A stretch of 62,488 nt of DNA from WJMB01 sp964581465 (GTDB lineage Bacteria > RBG-13-66-14). Made by a program: the position numbers and the translations under genes. Each line of letters begins with the position of its first letter. The stretch's first letter is position 1. The stretch is from the NCBI GenBank assembly GCA_964581465.1, contig CAZOOP010000016.1, forward strand, positions 1 to 62,488, written 5' to 3'. Shown here piece by piece: positions 7,838 to 17,853 of the stretch. The notes beneath the pieces were generated by a model. That model saw only the letters and a list, made by a program, of their open reading frames with translations. It was not told the origin of the DNA and ran no database searches.

Positions 7838-10800
7838 ATGAAAACCCGTTACCTGGCGTTGGTTCTTATCCTCGTGTCGGCCGGCCTGGTCTTCGCCGAA
7901 CCCGTGGATACTCCGACGACCTATGAGCTGCTCAACTCGGCCTACAACCGGGGTGAGCTGAGCTACACCGACTACGTTATCTATACGGTCTACATGGTTC
8001 ACGAACCCGCGCGCATTCCCGCGATCTACCAGGGCGCCCGGAGCGACCTGCCCAGCGGAACGCCCTTCCTGCTCAACGCCTTCCAGGGCCTGCGCGACGG
8101 CATCTTCACCGAGGCCGAGGCCTCCGACATCTCCCGCTACTTCGGCCGTCCCACCGAGGCCTCCGATGAAACCGCGGTGCGCGGATACGGCGTCGACGAT
8201 CAGTACATCTTCCACTGGGACACCCCGGGCGGCAACTTCCGCGTCTGGTGGGCCGAGAACGGCTTCGACGGCATCCCGGACTACGTCAAGCAGGACAACA
8301 ACGGCAACGGCATCTACGACTACATCGAGGTCCTCGGCAACGCCATGGAAGAGGTCCTGGCGATGAACGACCAGCTCGGCTGGGACACCCCGCCCAAGGA
8401 CGGCGACTGGTATCCCGATGGAGCGGACTACGGCTACATCGACGGCGACTCCGAGGATGACTGGACGCGCTGGGATGTCTACGTCCGCGACGTCGGTGAA
8501 GCAATGGCTTACGCCCAGGCCGAGTACTATCTCGACGACACCGTCGAGGTCGACGCCGCCGGTCATATGGCCTTCCAATGGAAGTGGGCCTTCGAGCTCG
8601 TCGGTGATGATTACGTTCTCGATGAGAACGAGCTCAAGTCCACCGCGGCCCACGAGTTCAACCACATTACCCAGTTCGGTGTCGCCGTGGACGAGCCCAG
8701 CCACTTCCTGGAGAAGACCTCGGTCTTCTTCGAGGAGATCAACTACCCCGAGTTCAACATCTATCAGGGCAGCCGGATCAGCGCTTTCATGGCCGCCCCC
8801 CACGTAGGTCTCACTCGCAACGAAGGCCTCTCCTGGTACAACAGCACCATCTGGGCCCACTACCTGGAGAGCCTCTACCGCCAGGACGATCTGGATTCCT
8901 CGATGAAGGACCTGGTCGATTCCTACGATCAGCAGAACTCTGTGATCATGGCCTGGGAGGACTACTGCCAGGGGACGGCCTCGCGGGACTTGACCTACAA
9001 CGAGGGCATGGAACTGATCTTCCAGGACGCCTACGGCGACACCCACGACTTCCCGGAAAGCTACGGCGCCGCCGGTTGGGCCTTCAACGTCTTCAACCGC
9101 TGGCTCTGGTTCACCGGCGGTCGCGCCTCCCACCGCGTCGGATACGCCAACAATCTGGGCTACCACTTCTTCGACGATCTGCAATCCGGTGAGCAGAACC
9201 CCCGCGCCTTCGCCCAGGTCAACGACATCGAACCCGAGGGCACCCGCGAGTGGACCGGCACCCAGGTGATGAACAACGACTACATTCGCCAAGAGGTTCA
9301 TTACGACGACGCGGACAATATCTACGGCGCGCCAGACGGTTGGGGCTCCTACTTCGCCCACATCGTCAGCCTGGGCGCTCTCGATCCGTCCGAAGACGAC
9401 CTCGTGCTGGCCTTCAAGGCCGATCCGAACAACGTCGAAGACTCCGCCTACTGGGGCGGCAACTACTTCGTGATGGATTCCGAAACCACCCAGGCCTCCT
9501 GGCAGGACAGCGCCGATGACTACCGGATGCACACCTTCGGCGACAAGGGCATCATCCGCATCAACGACGCCTCCAGCTATCACGAGATCGCCTTCAGCCC
9601 CCACGTGCTGGTGGACAACGGCGACAACCTGGACTCCAATTACCAGATTTGGCGTGACCAGACCGGCGACCGCACCCCCCCGAGCTTCGAGACCGCCGAC
9701 GGCGGGATGATCTCGATCAACCGCATTCCCGGTTTCCAAACCCACGTCGACTTCACCGCCACGCCCAACGAGAAGCTCTTCGCCTGCCCGCGCTTCACCG
9801 TTCACCTGACCGACACCGACGGCGAGCTCCACACCTACGAAGTCAACGGCTTCCAGCCGGGCAACGATGGCTACAAGTTCAACGAATGGGATGAGGGCAG
9901 CAACATCTACACCGCCACCTGGACCATGGCCAGCGGCATCGAGGGAACCGCCGACGTAACGATCGAAGCCTGCGATCTCGTCGGTAACTACCTCGAAACG
10001 ACCATGGACGACTTCCTCTCCATCGCCGACATCGACGACAACGGCGGCGTGGTCGGTGTCGACGCCGACGCCAGCCTGGAAGTCCCCCGGGACGCCCTCG
10101 AGGGCACCAGCACCATTTCGATCCTGGTCCGCCCGGACATCACCGGCGGCCTGCTCGAGACCCGCGCCCTCTCCAGCGCCCCCACCGAGAGCAAGAACTT
10201 CGCCGCTCCCGCCGCGATGACCCGCAGCCTGGCCCTGTCTTCGGGCGGTGCCGAGGCCTCTTCGACCCCCGATGAAGAGCTGGGGCTCCACGTCGTCGGC
10301 TACGCCTACGATGTATCCGGTGATGATGAACTCAGCCGGCGCGCCACCCTGCGTCTGCGCTACGACGATACCGACGTTCCCAATGAGGACCAGTTGGCCC
10401 TCTATCGCTGGAACGATCGCGACAGCCGTTGGGAGCACGTCAGCGCCCAGTTCGACCGTCAAGCCGACGAGGTCTACGCCTCCATCGGCGAGTACGGTGT
10501 CTACGCCGTCGGCTACGCCGAGATGATCGACGTTCCCGAGGGTCCGGCTCCCGAGCAGCGCTACACCTTCGCTCTCGACCAGAACTTCCCCAACCCCTTC
10601 ACCACTCAGCAGGGTGAAACCACCATCAACTTCACCACCGAGAGCGACGGACCGGTCAGCCTGCGCGTCTACGACCTCTCGGGCCGTCTGGTGGCCATCG
10701 TGGTCGACGACAACCTCGCCGCCGGCCGCCACAGCGTCACCTGGAACGGCGCCAACGACGGCGGTCGGGCCGTCGGCTCCGGTGTCTACTTCTACAAGCT

Positions 10801-10849
10801 GAACACCACAAACGACTCGGCCACCCGCCGCCTGGTGATTGTCCGCTAG
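7838..10849 (+). CDS. Giant exported metalloprotease with FlgD/type IX-like C-terminus
   Basis: The 1003-residue protein has a signal peptide (MKTRYLALVLILVSAGLVFA). Its catalytic region resembles the MXAN_6640 group of putative metalloproteases: GIPDYVKQDNNGNG at about residue 146, then AAHEFNHITQFG with H272, E273 and H276 as the zinc site, and nearby glutamates in EKTSVFFEE as likely third ligand. The middle holds beta-rich Ig-like regions. The last ~90 residues (FALDQNFPNPF, LRVYDLSGRLV, GVYFYKL) are a FlgD-like domain of the type IX sorting kind. I use the ATG at 7838, preceded by AAAGGGG, rather than the TTG just before it. The likely role is a secreted or surface protease; substrate unknown. 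It is a single gene followed by a strong terminator. Confidence 0.85.
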   Translation: MKTRYLALVLILVSAGLVFAEPVDTPTTYELLNSAYNRGELSYTDYVIYTVYMVHEPARIPAIYQGARSDLPSGTPFLLNAFQGLRDGIFTEAEASDISRYFGRPTEASDETAVRGYGVDDQYIFHWDTPGGNFRVWWAENGFDGIPDYVKQDNNGNGIYDYIEVLGNAMEEVLAMNDQLGWDTPPKDGDWYPDGADYGYIDGDSEDDWTRWDVYVRDVGEAMAYAQAEYYLDDTVEVDAAGHMAFQWKWAFELVGDDYVLDENELKSTAAHEFNHITQFGVAVDEPSHFLEKTSVFFEEINYPEFNIYQGSRISAFMAAPHVGLTRNEGLSWYNSTIWAHYLESLYRQDDLDSSMKDLVDSYDQQNSVIMAWEDYCQGTASRDLTYNEGMELIFQDAYGDTHDFPESYGAAGWAFNVFNRWLWFTGGRASHRVGYANNLGYHFFDDLQSGEQNPRAFAQVNDIEPEGTREWTGTQVMNNDYIRQEVHYDDADNIYGAPDGWGSYFAHIVSLGALDPSEDDLVLAFKADPNNVEDSAYWGGNYFVMDSETTQASWQDSADDYRMHTFGDKGIIRINDASSYHEIAFSPHVLVDNGDNLDSNYQIWRDQTGDRTPPSFETADGGMISINRIPGFQTHVDFTATPNEKLFACPRFTVHLTDTDGELHTYEVNGFQPGNDGYKFNEWDEGSNIYTATWTMASGIEGTADVTIEACDLVGNYLETTMDDFLSIADIDDNGGVVGVDADASLEVPRDALEGTSTISILVRPDITGGLLETRALSSAPTESKNFAAPAAMTRSLALSSGGAEASSTPDEELGLHVVGYAYDVSGDDELSRRATLRLRYDDTDVPNEDQLALYRWNDRDSRWEHVSAQFDRQADEVYASIGEYGVYAVGYAEMIDVPEGPAPEQRYTFALDQNFPNPFTTQQGETTINFTTESDGPVSLRVYDLSGRLVAIVVDDNLAAGRHSVTWNGANDGGRAVGSGVYFYKLNTTNDSATRRLVIVR

Positions 10850-10872
10850 ACACCACGGCAAACGCTCTAACC

Positions 10873-10902
10873 AACCGGGGACCCACGGGTCCCCGGTTTT
10901 CC
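10873..10902 (+). terminator. Rho-independent terminator of the metalloprotease gene
   Basis: A GC-rich stem (AACCGGGGACCC pairing with GGGTCCCCGGTT) is followed by TTTTCC, 24 bases after the stop codon. Confidence 0.9.
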
Positions 10903-10997
10903 GTTTGGCGGGCGATAAGCAGGAGCCTGCCGGGAGTCGATAGCGGCGCTGAGTTCCCGGCGATCATCCGACCCCTTCGACGATTAACAACGCCATA

Positions 10998-11347
10998 GGG
11001 CTCATAACTCGATCCGAACCGAGTCATCCAACTGATTGATGTCATTCAAGGCTTTATCGCCGATACTCGCCCCATTGTCATACAGCTGCATGGTGACGTA
11101 ACAAACCGGACTTGCCTTGAGTGTGCCGAAAGCCGAGGTTTGTCGTTGCCGCTGAGCATTCGAACGGGCTGTTGGTGAAGTATCCGCGGACGGCTGTGTA
11201 TTGCCTGCTTGATAGGTTTCGACTGTAATCCCCCTTCGCAGGTCGACGTCTCGCCTTGACGCTTCGCCTCAGAAAGTCACCAGGTCCTCTTCCCGATGAG
11301 GCTTTCCCGGGTTGCGAAGGCTTGGTTCGGTTTCCGGTGATGACCCC
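10998..11347 (+). mobile_element. Family A element, diverged copy
   Basis: It starts GGGCTCATAACTCG and ends GGTGATGACCCC. Recognisable blocks are GAGTCATCCAACTGATTGAT, GTCATTCAAGGCTTTAT, TGTATTGCCTGCTT and GGGTTGCGAAGGCTTGG. Several mutations in the ends and no clear target duplication indicate an old insertion. It ends 129 bp upstream of the MBL-fold gene. Confidence 0.75.
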
Positions 11348-11408
11348 GAACAATACTCGGCCCGGTTCGGCTCGTCGGCCGGCGTGGGCGGGACGCAGCG
11401 GCCTTTGT

Positions 11409-11414
11409 TATAAT
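11409..11414 (+). promoter_or_regulatory. Probable -10 box of the MBL-fold gene
   Basis: A perfect TATAAT lies 61 bp before the GTG start, but no good -35 box is visible at the usual spacing. Confidence 0.4.
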
Positions 11415-11475
11415 CTCTACGATAATCTAGGAACGACAACGAACCTCCGGCACATCAACAAGGCGGTTTACCGCC

Positions 11476-12117
11476 GTGCGCGTCACCATCTGTTACGACA
11501 ATACGACCCGTCGGGACGACTGCGGCCCGGATTGGGGCTTCGGTTGCCTGGTCGAGGCTCACGGGAAGCGGCTGCTCTTCGACACCGGCACCAAGGGCGG
11601 GCTGTTGCTCGCCAACCTGGCCGCCCTGGAGGTCGACCCCGTTTCCATCGACGGCGTGGTGATTTCCCATCGGCACTACGACCATCTGGGCGGACTGCCC
11701 GAGCTCGTCGAGGCCGCCGGCGCCCTGCCCGTGCATCTGCCCCAGGGCTGTCCCCAGCCGCCCTGCGCAGCCGAGTTCAACTGGAACACCGGCCCCGTCG
11801 AGCTTCATCCCGGTCTGCACTCAACCGGCACCATCAAGGGTCTGGAGCAGGCCCTGGTGGTCGAGCTCGAGCGCGGCTGCGCCGTCATCGTCGGCTGCTC
11901 CCATCCCGGCCCCGACGCCTTCCTGCGCTCGGCCCGTCGCATCACGGAGCCCCGGGCCCTCATCGGCGGCCTGCACGGCTTCCGCAAGGTCGGCCGTCTG
12001 GAACACCTGGAGCTGATCTGCCCCACCCACTGCACCGTCTTCAAGGGGCGCATCGCCCGCTTCTACCCGGGGGCATACGTCGAAGGCGGCGTGGGGACGG
12101 TCATCGAACTCGACTGA
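11476..12117 (+). CDS. MBL-fold metallo-hydrolase
   Basis: The 213-residue protein has the metallo-beta-lactamase fold signature SHRHYDHLGG (about residues 60-69), with further metal ligands in GCSHPG and GGLHGF. It resembles the group annotated as 7,8-dihydropterin-6-yl-methyl-4-(beta-D-ribofuranosyl)aminobenzene 5'-phosphate synthase-like hydrolases, whose true bacterial substrates are mostly unknown. Start is GTG at 11476 with an AAGGCGGT ribosome site 7 bases upstream. It stands alone. The interval 12118-12446 behind it holds no gene I can support. Confidence 0.85.
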   Translation: MRVTICYDNTTRRDDCGPDWGFGCLVEAHGKRLLFDTGTKGGLLLANLAALEVDPVSIDGVVISHRHYDHLGGLPELVEAAGALPVHLPQGCPQPPCAAEFNWNTGPVELHPGLHSTGTIKGLEQALVVELERGCAVIVGCSHPGPDAFLRSARRITEPRALIGGLHGFRKVGRLEHLELICPTHCTVFKGRIARFYPGAYVEGGVGTVIELD

Positions 12118-12446
12118 TCCGACCCAAGTGCGAGGTTCGCGTCGTCGTCGGTCGATAAGCTATGGAGCGGAACGTGGGTTGCTTTACCGGTGACTCGGTG
12201 CTCCCGAATATCCACATTCCGGCAGCGTGTCAGGATCAGGGTTCATCACTGGAGACTGGACGGTATTCGTCAGCCCGCCAAGCGTCATCGAGAAAAGGGG
12301 TTTTGCACTGATTGCCGAGCGATCCCGGATCGATGAGGGGATAAACCGTCAGGATCGGCTAAACCTGGTCGAAACCCGCTTCCACCCTCAACGTCGCCGC
12401 GGTTCTTCAGCACTATTCAGCGCGGGGATAATCACATTATACTAAT

Positions 12447-13112
12447 AGATCGCATACCCTATCCGGACCTGATTGTGATTGTATACTGTTGATAATAGAA
12501 GTAATACTCATATGATACCTGTCACAAAGCAGGCAATCAGAAAGTGGCAACTAACAGCGGCCTGATCCTTGGCGAACCCTGATATCAGCGCACTTGTATT
12601 TGCGCTGGCAGAAGATCGCCTCTGGCTCCTAAATGTCGTAATAACAAGTGGGATTATCACTTCTATCTGAACCGACTCATCCAGCTAATAGATTGTCATT
12701 CAACGCTTTATAGCTCGTAGTCGCCGCCATTGCCAGACCGTTGCTCGGTGGCGATATACCTGGGCTTCCATTTAGTTCCGCCGGAAGCCGGAGGTTGTTG
12801 GTCCCGTATCAGGATTCAATCAGGCTGTGGGTGAGGGATCTGTTGACGGCGCTCTATTGCCTGCTTCAGCGGCTTAGAACGTTATCAGCTTTCACTGGTA
12901 GACGCCCCGCTGAGGCTATTCTCCAAGCACCATTCTCGATGGGCTTTCCTGAGTTGCGAATTAGTTGTTCATCTTCTGTGATGATCCCTAACAAGTATTA
13001 AGGGAATGCTAAATGTATTTGTGAAAACACGAAGCATATCCGAATAGTGAATAACGGCCAGGCAATCCGCTCCCATTCAGCCTGACTTGGTTCGAGCGCG
13101 TTCCTTGATGCC
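12447..13112 (-). mobile_element. Family B element interrupted by family A
   Basis: Reverse-orientation family B. The left part (CCGGACCTGATTGTGATTG, ACTGTTGATAATAGAAGTA) runs to 12649, and the right part resumes at 12997 with ATTAAGGGAATGCT and ends at CCTTGATGCC. The join exactly matches the uninterrupted B copy at 58477-58823 once the A element and one duplicated 8-mer are removed. The outer left end is degenerate. Confidence 0.85.
12650..12988 (+). mobile_element. Family A element inserted in family B, perfect target duplication
   Basis: The 339-bp element runs from GGGATTATCAC to GTGATGATCCC. It is flanked on both sides by TAACAAGT (12642-12649 and 12989-12996). It carries no open frame resembling a transposase. 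Confidence 0.95.
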
Positions 13113-13613
13113 AATTCAAAACAAACAACGATAGCCAAGGGTGTAGCATTTCGGTCGGCATTACGTTCTGCTAAGGCTTATCACACGTGCTTTTAACGGT
13201 GTTTTTCGCCAGGCATCACCCACGATCCAGTACCAGCTAATCACACCATACGCTCTTAAATCGAAAACCGACAGATACGAGGGCATATCGAATAACACTG
13301 TTTTGCAACCTTACCCCACCAGGGCCATCGAGTTATCAAAGCCTGTCAATAGGCGGTTTTGGGTCCAATCGGCACCTTCTTTGCAAATACTTAGCACATA
13401 GCGTCAAGCAGTTGTATCAAGCGCGCTGGCTCTTCCACCAAGGCTTCCAAGAGGTATGTGGAAACCCACTTGCCCGCCAACAGCATATATCTGGTCGTTA
13501 TCCAGAAACACCGTGGTCCGTGACAGTTAAGCGACCCCATCTTATCAAGTGCGAGTGATAGTCCCTGCCGCCAATCCCTTCGATAACCCCCTCCCCCGCG
13601 ACTGGAAACCGCC
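13113..13613. other. Non-coding interval with decayed element remnants
   Basis: At about 13178-13240 the text TTATCACACGTG ... TCGCCAGGCATCACCCACGATCC resembles the C/B junction near 6150-6200, so it is probably an old nested pair. The rest shows no recognisable gene. Confidence 0.5.
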
Positions 13614-16600
13614 ATGCGCAACCTCCTGCCCCGTTTCATTTTGGAACGCCTGCTGGCCGGCGAGCGGCGCGGCGGCTTCGACGCCGTTGCCCTGTTCTCC
13701 GACCTGAGCGGCTTCACCGCCCTCACCCGGCGGTTGTGCCGCCACGGACCCGAGGGCGCCGAGGTGCTGGGCGGGATCATCAACCGGGTCTACGGGCGGA
13801 TGATCGGCGAGGTCCAGCGCGACGGCGGCCTGATAACCGGCTTCGCCGGCGACGCCGTGTGCATCCTGCTTCCCGGGTCCGGACCGAGGGAAGGCATAGA
13901 CCTGGCGCGACGCATCCAGCAGGTGGTGGAGCGGTACGGCCGCTGCAACACCCGTTTTGGTGTTTGCCGCCTGACCCTCACCCAGGGCCTGGCCCGAGGT
14001 CCCGTCGAGTGGGGCATCGTCGGCGACGAGCGACTGGCTTACTATTTCAAGGGGCGCCCCCTGGTCGAGAGCGCTCGGCTCAGCGATACCGCCGAACCCG
14101 GAGAGATTTGCGGTTGCGCCGCCGACGGCTTTCCCGAGCTGGTTGATCCCGTAGGCCCTCACGGTGCCCAGAGCGTCCGGAATAATCTCGGCCGGATTCG
14201 CGAGCTGAGCCGGCGGTTGGGGCGACGCTTTCTGCCCGAAGCCGTCATCGCCGCTCCCCGCAGCGGCGAGTTCCGCGACGTCGCCCCGGTCTTCGTCGGC
14301 TTCGACGACCGCCCCAACCGAAAGCTCGGCGTGTTGGTCCGGCGAGTGCTGGAGCTCACCGCGATGTACGGCGGCTACCTGACCGGAATCGAGTTCGCCG
14401 ACAAGGGACCGGTGATGCTGGTTCTCTTCGGAGCTCCGGTGGGCTACGAGGACACCCGGCGGCGCGCCGCCGGTTTCGCGACGGAACTCGGCTCCTCCGT
14501 CGACGGCCTGCGCTGCGGACTGGCCTTCGGCACGCTCTACGCCGGCCTGATCGGCTCCAGTCGACGCTGCACCTACTCGGTCATCGGCGACGCCGTCAAC
14601 CTCGCCGCCCGGCTCTGCCAGCGCGCCGCCCCCGGGGAGGTCCTTCTCGACGAGTCCTGCGCCGCCGGCCTGCGTGATTACTACCGCACGGCGTCGGTAG
14701 CCGGCTTACACCTCAAGGGCCACAACCAACCCGTCACGGCTCACCGTCTTCTGGAGGCCCTCGGGCGGAGCGCATTTCCCGTCGCCCAAAGACCGCTATA
14801 CGGTCGTGAGGAAGAGCTGGAGCGTCTGCGCGGTTTCAGTTCCCGGCTCGGTAAGGGCCGCTTCGCCGGTGTCGTTCTGGTCCACGGCGACGCCGGGGTG
14901 GGTAAGAGCCGCCTGGCCGCCGAAGTGATCAACACCGGCGCTGGTCGCTTCCAGACCGTGGTCCTTAAGGCCGACGCGATCCTGCGGCGTAGCCTGTATC
15001 CCGTCGTCGCCTTTCTGCGGCGCTTCTTCAATCAGACCGACGGGGCGGATCGGCGGTCCAACCGTCGCGCCTTCGAAGCCGCTTTCCAGCGACTGCTCGA
15101 CAGATGCAGGTCTGACGACGAGAGATTCGAGGTCGACGATCCAGTCGGCCAGGCCGGCCTGTTGCTCGGTCTGCTGGGCCTGGACAATCCCGATGATGAT
15201 CCAGGTCTGCCAGCCGAGGCCCTGTTTACCGCCCGGCTGTTCGCCCTGCGCGGCTTCCTCCACCTGCTGGCTCAAATCGAACCCTTATTGCTGGTGGTCG
15301 AGGACCTGCAATGGATCGACACCGACACCAGAAGCTTGCTGCAACTGCTGACCCGGAGCGCGACCGGGGTGCCTCTGGGACTGCTGGTCCTCTCCCGCTA
15401 CGACGACGACGGCCGCCCACCGGTCCTGAAGTTCGACGAGGGAGTGCCCGTCATCGAGCAGCGCCTGGACGAGCTCGACGCGGATGCCTGCCGCCGATTG
15501 GTCGAGGAGCGCCTCGGAGCGGCGGTGGAGCCCGGTCTCTTCCATCACCTTCTGCAGCAGACCGGCGGCAACCCTCTTTACCTGGAGGAGTTCGCCGACT
15601 ACCTGGCCGAGCTGAAGCTGCTGCGCGAGACGAAAAACGGCCTGGAGCTGATCGAGCGCGACACCGGCCTGCCCGGCGGGGTGCGCGAGTTGATGGTGGC
15701 CCGCCTGGACCGCCTACCCGCCGAACTGCGCGAGCTGGTCAAAACGGCGGCGGTCCTCGGACGCGAGTTCGACGCCCGCGTTCTGGGCGACATGCTCGAG
15801 CGCTCCATGCCCGAAGAGCTCTTGGGCGAAGGACGGCGGAAGCTGATCTGGATCGCCGTCCACAAGCTGCTCTATCTCTTCCGTCACGCACTGCTGCGCG
15901 AGGCCGCCTACGCCATGATGCTGCGCGAGCGGTTACGCGAACTCCACGCCGCCGCAGCCCGGGCCATCGAGGAGCGTTACGGCGACGACGTCGCCCGCAG
16001 TCATGAGCTGGCCCACCACTACCGGCTGGCCGAGGATGCCGCGCGGGAGCTCGTCCACCTCCGCCGCGCCGCCGCCAACGCCTACGAAAACTATCTCAAC
16101 ACCGAGGCCCTGGAGCTCTACCGCCGGCTGCGTGAGATCACCCCCGAGCCGGGCGAGAGCCTGGACGCCCGGTTGCAGATCAGCCGACTGCTGCACCGCA
16201 TCGGCCGTTGGCCCGAGGCCCAGCGTGAGGTCGAGGAGGCCCTTGGCGACGCCGACGCCCTGGGTGATGCGCATCTCGTGGCCCGCTGCCGCCTGCTCTA
16301 CGGCTACCAGCTCCAGTTCGTCTCCCGTCTCGACCGGGCCGAGGAGCAGCTTCGACCCGCCCTGGAGCATTTCTCGAAACACGGACCCCTCGAAGAGCAC
16401 CTGGACGCCCTGGGAGCGCTCTCCCTGATTCAACAGGGGCGCGGTGATTTCGTCGAGGCGCGCCACTCCCTCGAGCACGCCCTTGAGGACGCCCGTGATC
16501 TGCCCGACGGAGCACTGGAACGCAAGCTGTTGGGTCGGCTGGGGCTGGTCTGCTACGAGCTGGGCCGCTTCGACGAAGCCCGTCGTAGCCTGGAGCGGGC

Positions 16601-17519
16601 CCGGGAGGCCTGCCGCCGCGACGGCGACCTGTACGGTCTCTGCCACATCCTGGGCAACCTGGGCAACATAGCCCTGCAGCAGCGCCGCCTCAACGAGGCC
16701 CTGGAGCGCTACCGCCAAGCCCTGAACATCGCCGAGCGGATCGGCTCGCGGATGGACATCGGCCACGCCCTGGGCAACATCGGCATCATCCACCTCTACC
16801 GCTTCGAACTTGCCGAGGCCCGTGACCGCTTCGACCAGCTCGAGGAGCTGTCCCTGCAGTTGGGCAACCGGACCGATCTGGCGATGGCACGGGTCAACCG
16901 AGGACTGGTGCTGATCGAGCTGGAACTCTTCGACGATGCCGAGGCCGACTTCAATTCGATGCTCGAACTCTCCCGTCGCGCCGGAGACAAGGCCGGGGTC
17001 AGTTACGCCCGCTTCTGCCTGGGTTGCGCCGCCCTGGGGCGCGGCGATCACCGGGCGGCCGCCACCCATCTGGAGCAGGCCCGGGAGCTGGCCGAGTCGA
17101 TCCAGATGACCCACTACGTGCCCATCTACAACTGCCGCCTGGCCCAGCTCCACTACGAAAACGGCGATATCGAACGCGCCGCCGAGATCATCGCCGCCTT
17201 GAAGTCGCGCCTCGAATCCGACCAGCACACCGAGGCCCGCCTGACCGTCGGCCGTCTGGAGCTGCTCATCGAGCGACGCCGGTGCCTCCTGCGCCCCGAG
17301 GACGTCGAGAAACGTCTGTCCGCATTGAAGACCCTCTGCAGCAGTGAGATCGAAGAGCTGAACCTGGTCTACGACCGCTGGCGTCTGGCCGGTGGCGAAC
17401 AGGCTCGACGCCGGGCGCTGACCGTGTTTGAACAGCTCGTCGAGCGTTACGACCTGCCCCGCTTCCGTCGCCGACTAGACGATCTGACCTCGGGCATCCC
17501 GGACCTGGAGCGCCTCTAG
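13614..17519 (+). CDS. Double cyclase-domain / AAA ATPase / TPR signalling protein
   Basis: The 1301-residue protein contains, in order: a class III nucleotide cyclase domain (about 20-180: FSDLSGFTALTRR, TGFAGDAVCILLP); a second one (about 215-380: FADKGPVMLVLFGAP, SVIGDAVNLAARL); an NTPase module with Walker A GDAGVGKS at about residue 425 and Walker B LLLVVEDLQW near 560; then about 500 residues of TPR-type helical repeats. This architecture belongs to large cyclase/STAND-type regulators in environmental bacteria. The first domain keeps the FSDLSG aspartate; the second appears to have lost several catalytic residues and may be regulatory, so cyclase activity is uncertain. It is likely cytoplasmic. 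The ATG at 13614 has no strong ribosome site. It is a single gene with no partner nearby. Confidence 0.88.
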   Translation: MRNLLPRFILERLLAGERRGGFDAVALFSDLSGFTALTRRLCRHGPEGAEVLGGIINRVYGRMIGEVQRDGGLITGFAGDAVCILLPGSGPREGIDLARRIQQVVERYGRCNTRFGVCRLTLTQGLARGPVEWGIVGDERLAYYFKGRPLVESARLSDTAEPGEICGCAADGFPELVDPVGPHGAQSVRNNLGRIRELSRRLGRRFLPEAVIAAPRSGEFRDVAPVFVGFDDRPNRKLGVLVRRVLELTAMYGGYLTGIEFADKGPVMLVLFGAPVGYEDTRRRAAGFATELGSSVDGLRCGLAFGTLYAGLIGSSRRCTYSVIGDAVNLAARLCQRAAPGEVLLDESCAAGLRDYYRTASVAGLHLKGHNQPVTAHRLLEALGRSAFPVAQRPLYGREEELERLRGFSSRLGKGRFAGVVLVHGDAGVGKSRLAAEVINTGAGRFQTVVLKADAILRRSLYPVVAFLRRFFNQTDGADRRSNRRAFEAAFQRLLDRCRSDDERFEVDDPVGQAGLLLGLLGLDNPDDDPGLPAEALFTARLFALRGFLHLLAQIEPLLLVVEDLQWIDTDTRSLLQLLTRSATGVPLGLLVLSRYDDDGRPPVLKFDEGVPVIEQRLDELDADACRRLVEERLGAAVEPGLFHHLLQQTGGNPLYLEEFADYLAELKLLRETKNGLELIERDTGLPGGVRELMVARLDRLPAELRELVKTAAVLGREFDARVLGDMLERSMPEELLGEGRRKLIWIAVHKLLYLFRHALLREAAYAMMLRERLRELHAAAARAIEERYGDDVARSHELAHHYRLAEDAARELVHLRRAAANAYENYLNTEALELYRRLREITPEPGESLDARLQISRLLHRIGRWPEAQREVEEALGDADALGDAHLVARCRLLYGYQLQFVSRLDRAEEQLRPALEHFSKHGPLEEHLDALGALSLIQQGRGDFVEARHSLEHALEDARDLPDGALERKLLGRLGLVCYELGRFDEARRSLERAREACRRDGDLYGLCHILGNLGNIALQQRRLNEALERYRQALNIAERIGSRMDIGHALGNIGIIHLYRFELAEARDRFDQLEELSLQLGNRTDLAMARVNRGLVLIELELFDDAEADFNSMLELSRRAGDKAGVSYARFCLGCAALGRGDHRAAATHLEQARELAESIQMTHYVPIYNCRLAQLHYENGDIERAAEIIAALKSRLESDQHTEARLTVGRLELLIERRRCLLRPEDVEKRLSALKTLCSSEIEELNLVYDRWRLAGGEQARRRALTVFEQLVERYDLPRFRRRLDDLTSGIPDLERL

Positions 17520-17796
17520 GCTCTGCTTTCTCTGCCGTGATCCACCGGACATCGCCCTGGGGGTGCGTTCTTTAAATCACGTGAACCTGTGTCGATAGCG
17601 GAAGCGCTGTGAGTCGTCCCGACGGATTGTCTTCGTCACAGACACAGCGCACGGCGTCGATTCTGGTTGGCGGCCGGTGGGTACCGGTGCTTATCCCGGT
17701 AATGGATTATCACCGACGGATCCTGTATCGGCGGCACCCAGGATGTTCCTCTGGACGCAGCGGCTTGCCGTTGCCACACACGCACCTGAAGACAAG

Positions 17797-17824
17797 AAAC
17801 AGGGACGCCCGGGCGTCCCTGTTT
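17797..17824. terminator. Bidirectional terminator hairpin
   Basis: A perfect 14-bp inverted repeat (AAACAGGGACGCCC facing GGGCGTCCCTGTTT) lies between two convergent genes, with a T run on one side and an A run on the other. Confidence 0.8.
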
Positions 17825-17853
17825 GTCATATGTCGGCTGATTGGTTTACCAGC

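Noticed and set aside
7784..10861. A 1025-codon minus-strand open frame opposite the metalloprotease gene
   Set aside because: It is an antisense shadow produced by GC-biased third positions; composition is low-complexity, while the plus strand has a signal peptide, HExxH site and ribosome site.
12741..13001. 86-codon frame within family A that could be a small transposase
   Set aside because: It is not conserved as an open frame in other family A copies and lacks any DDE or HUH motif.
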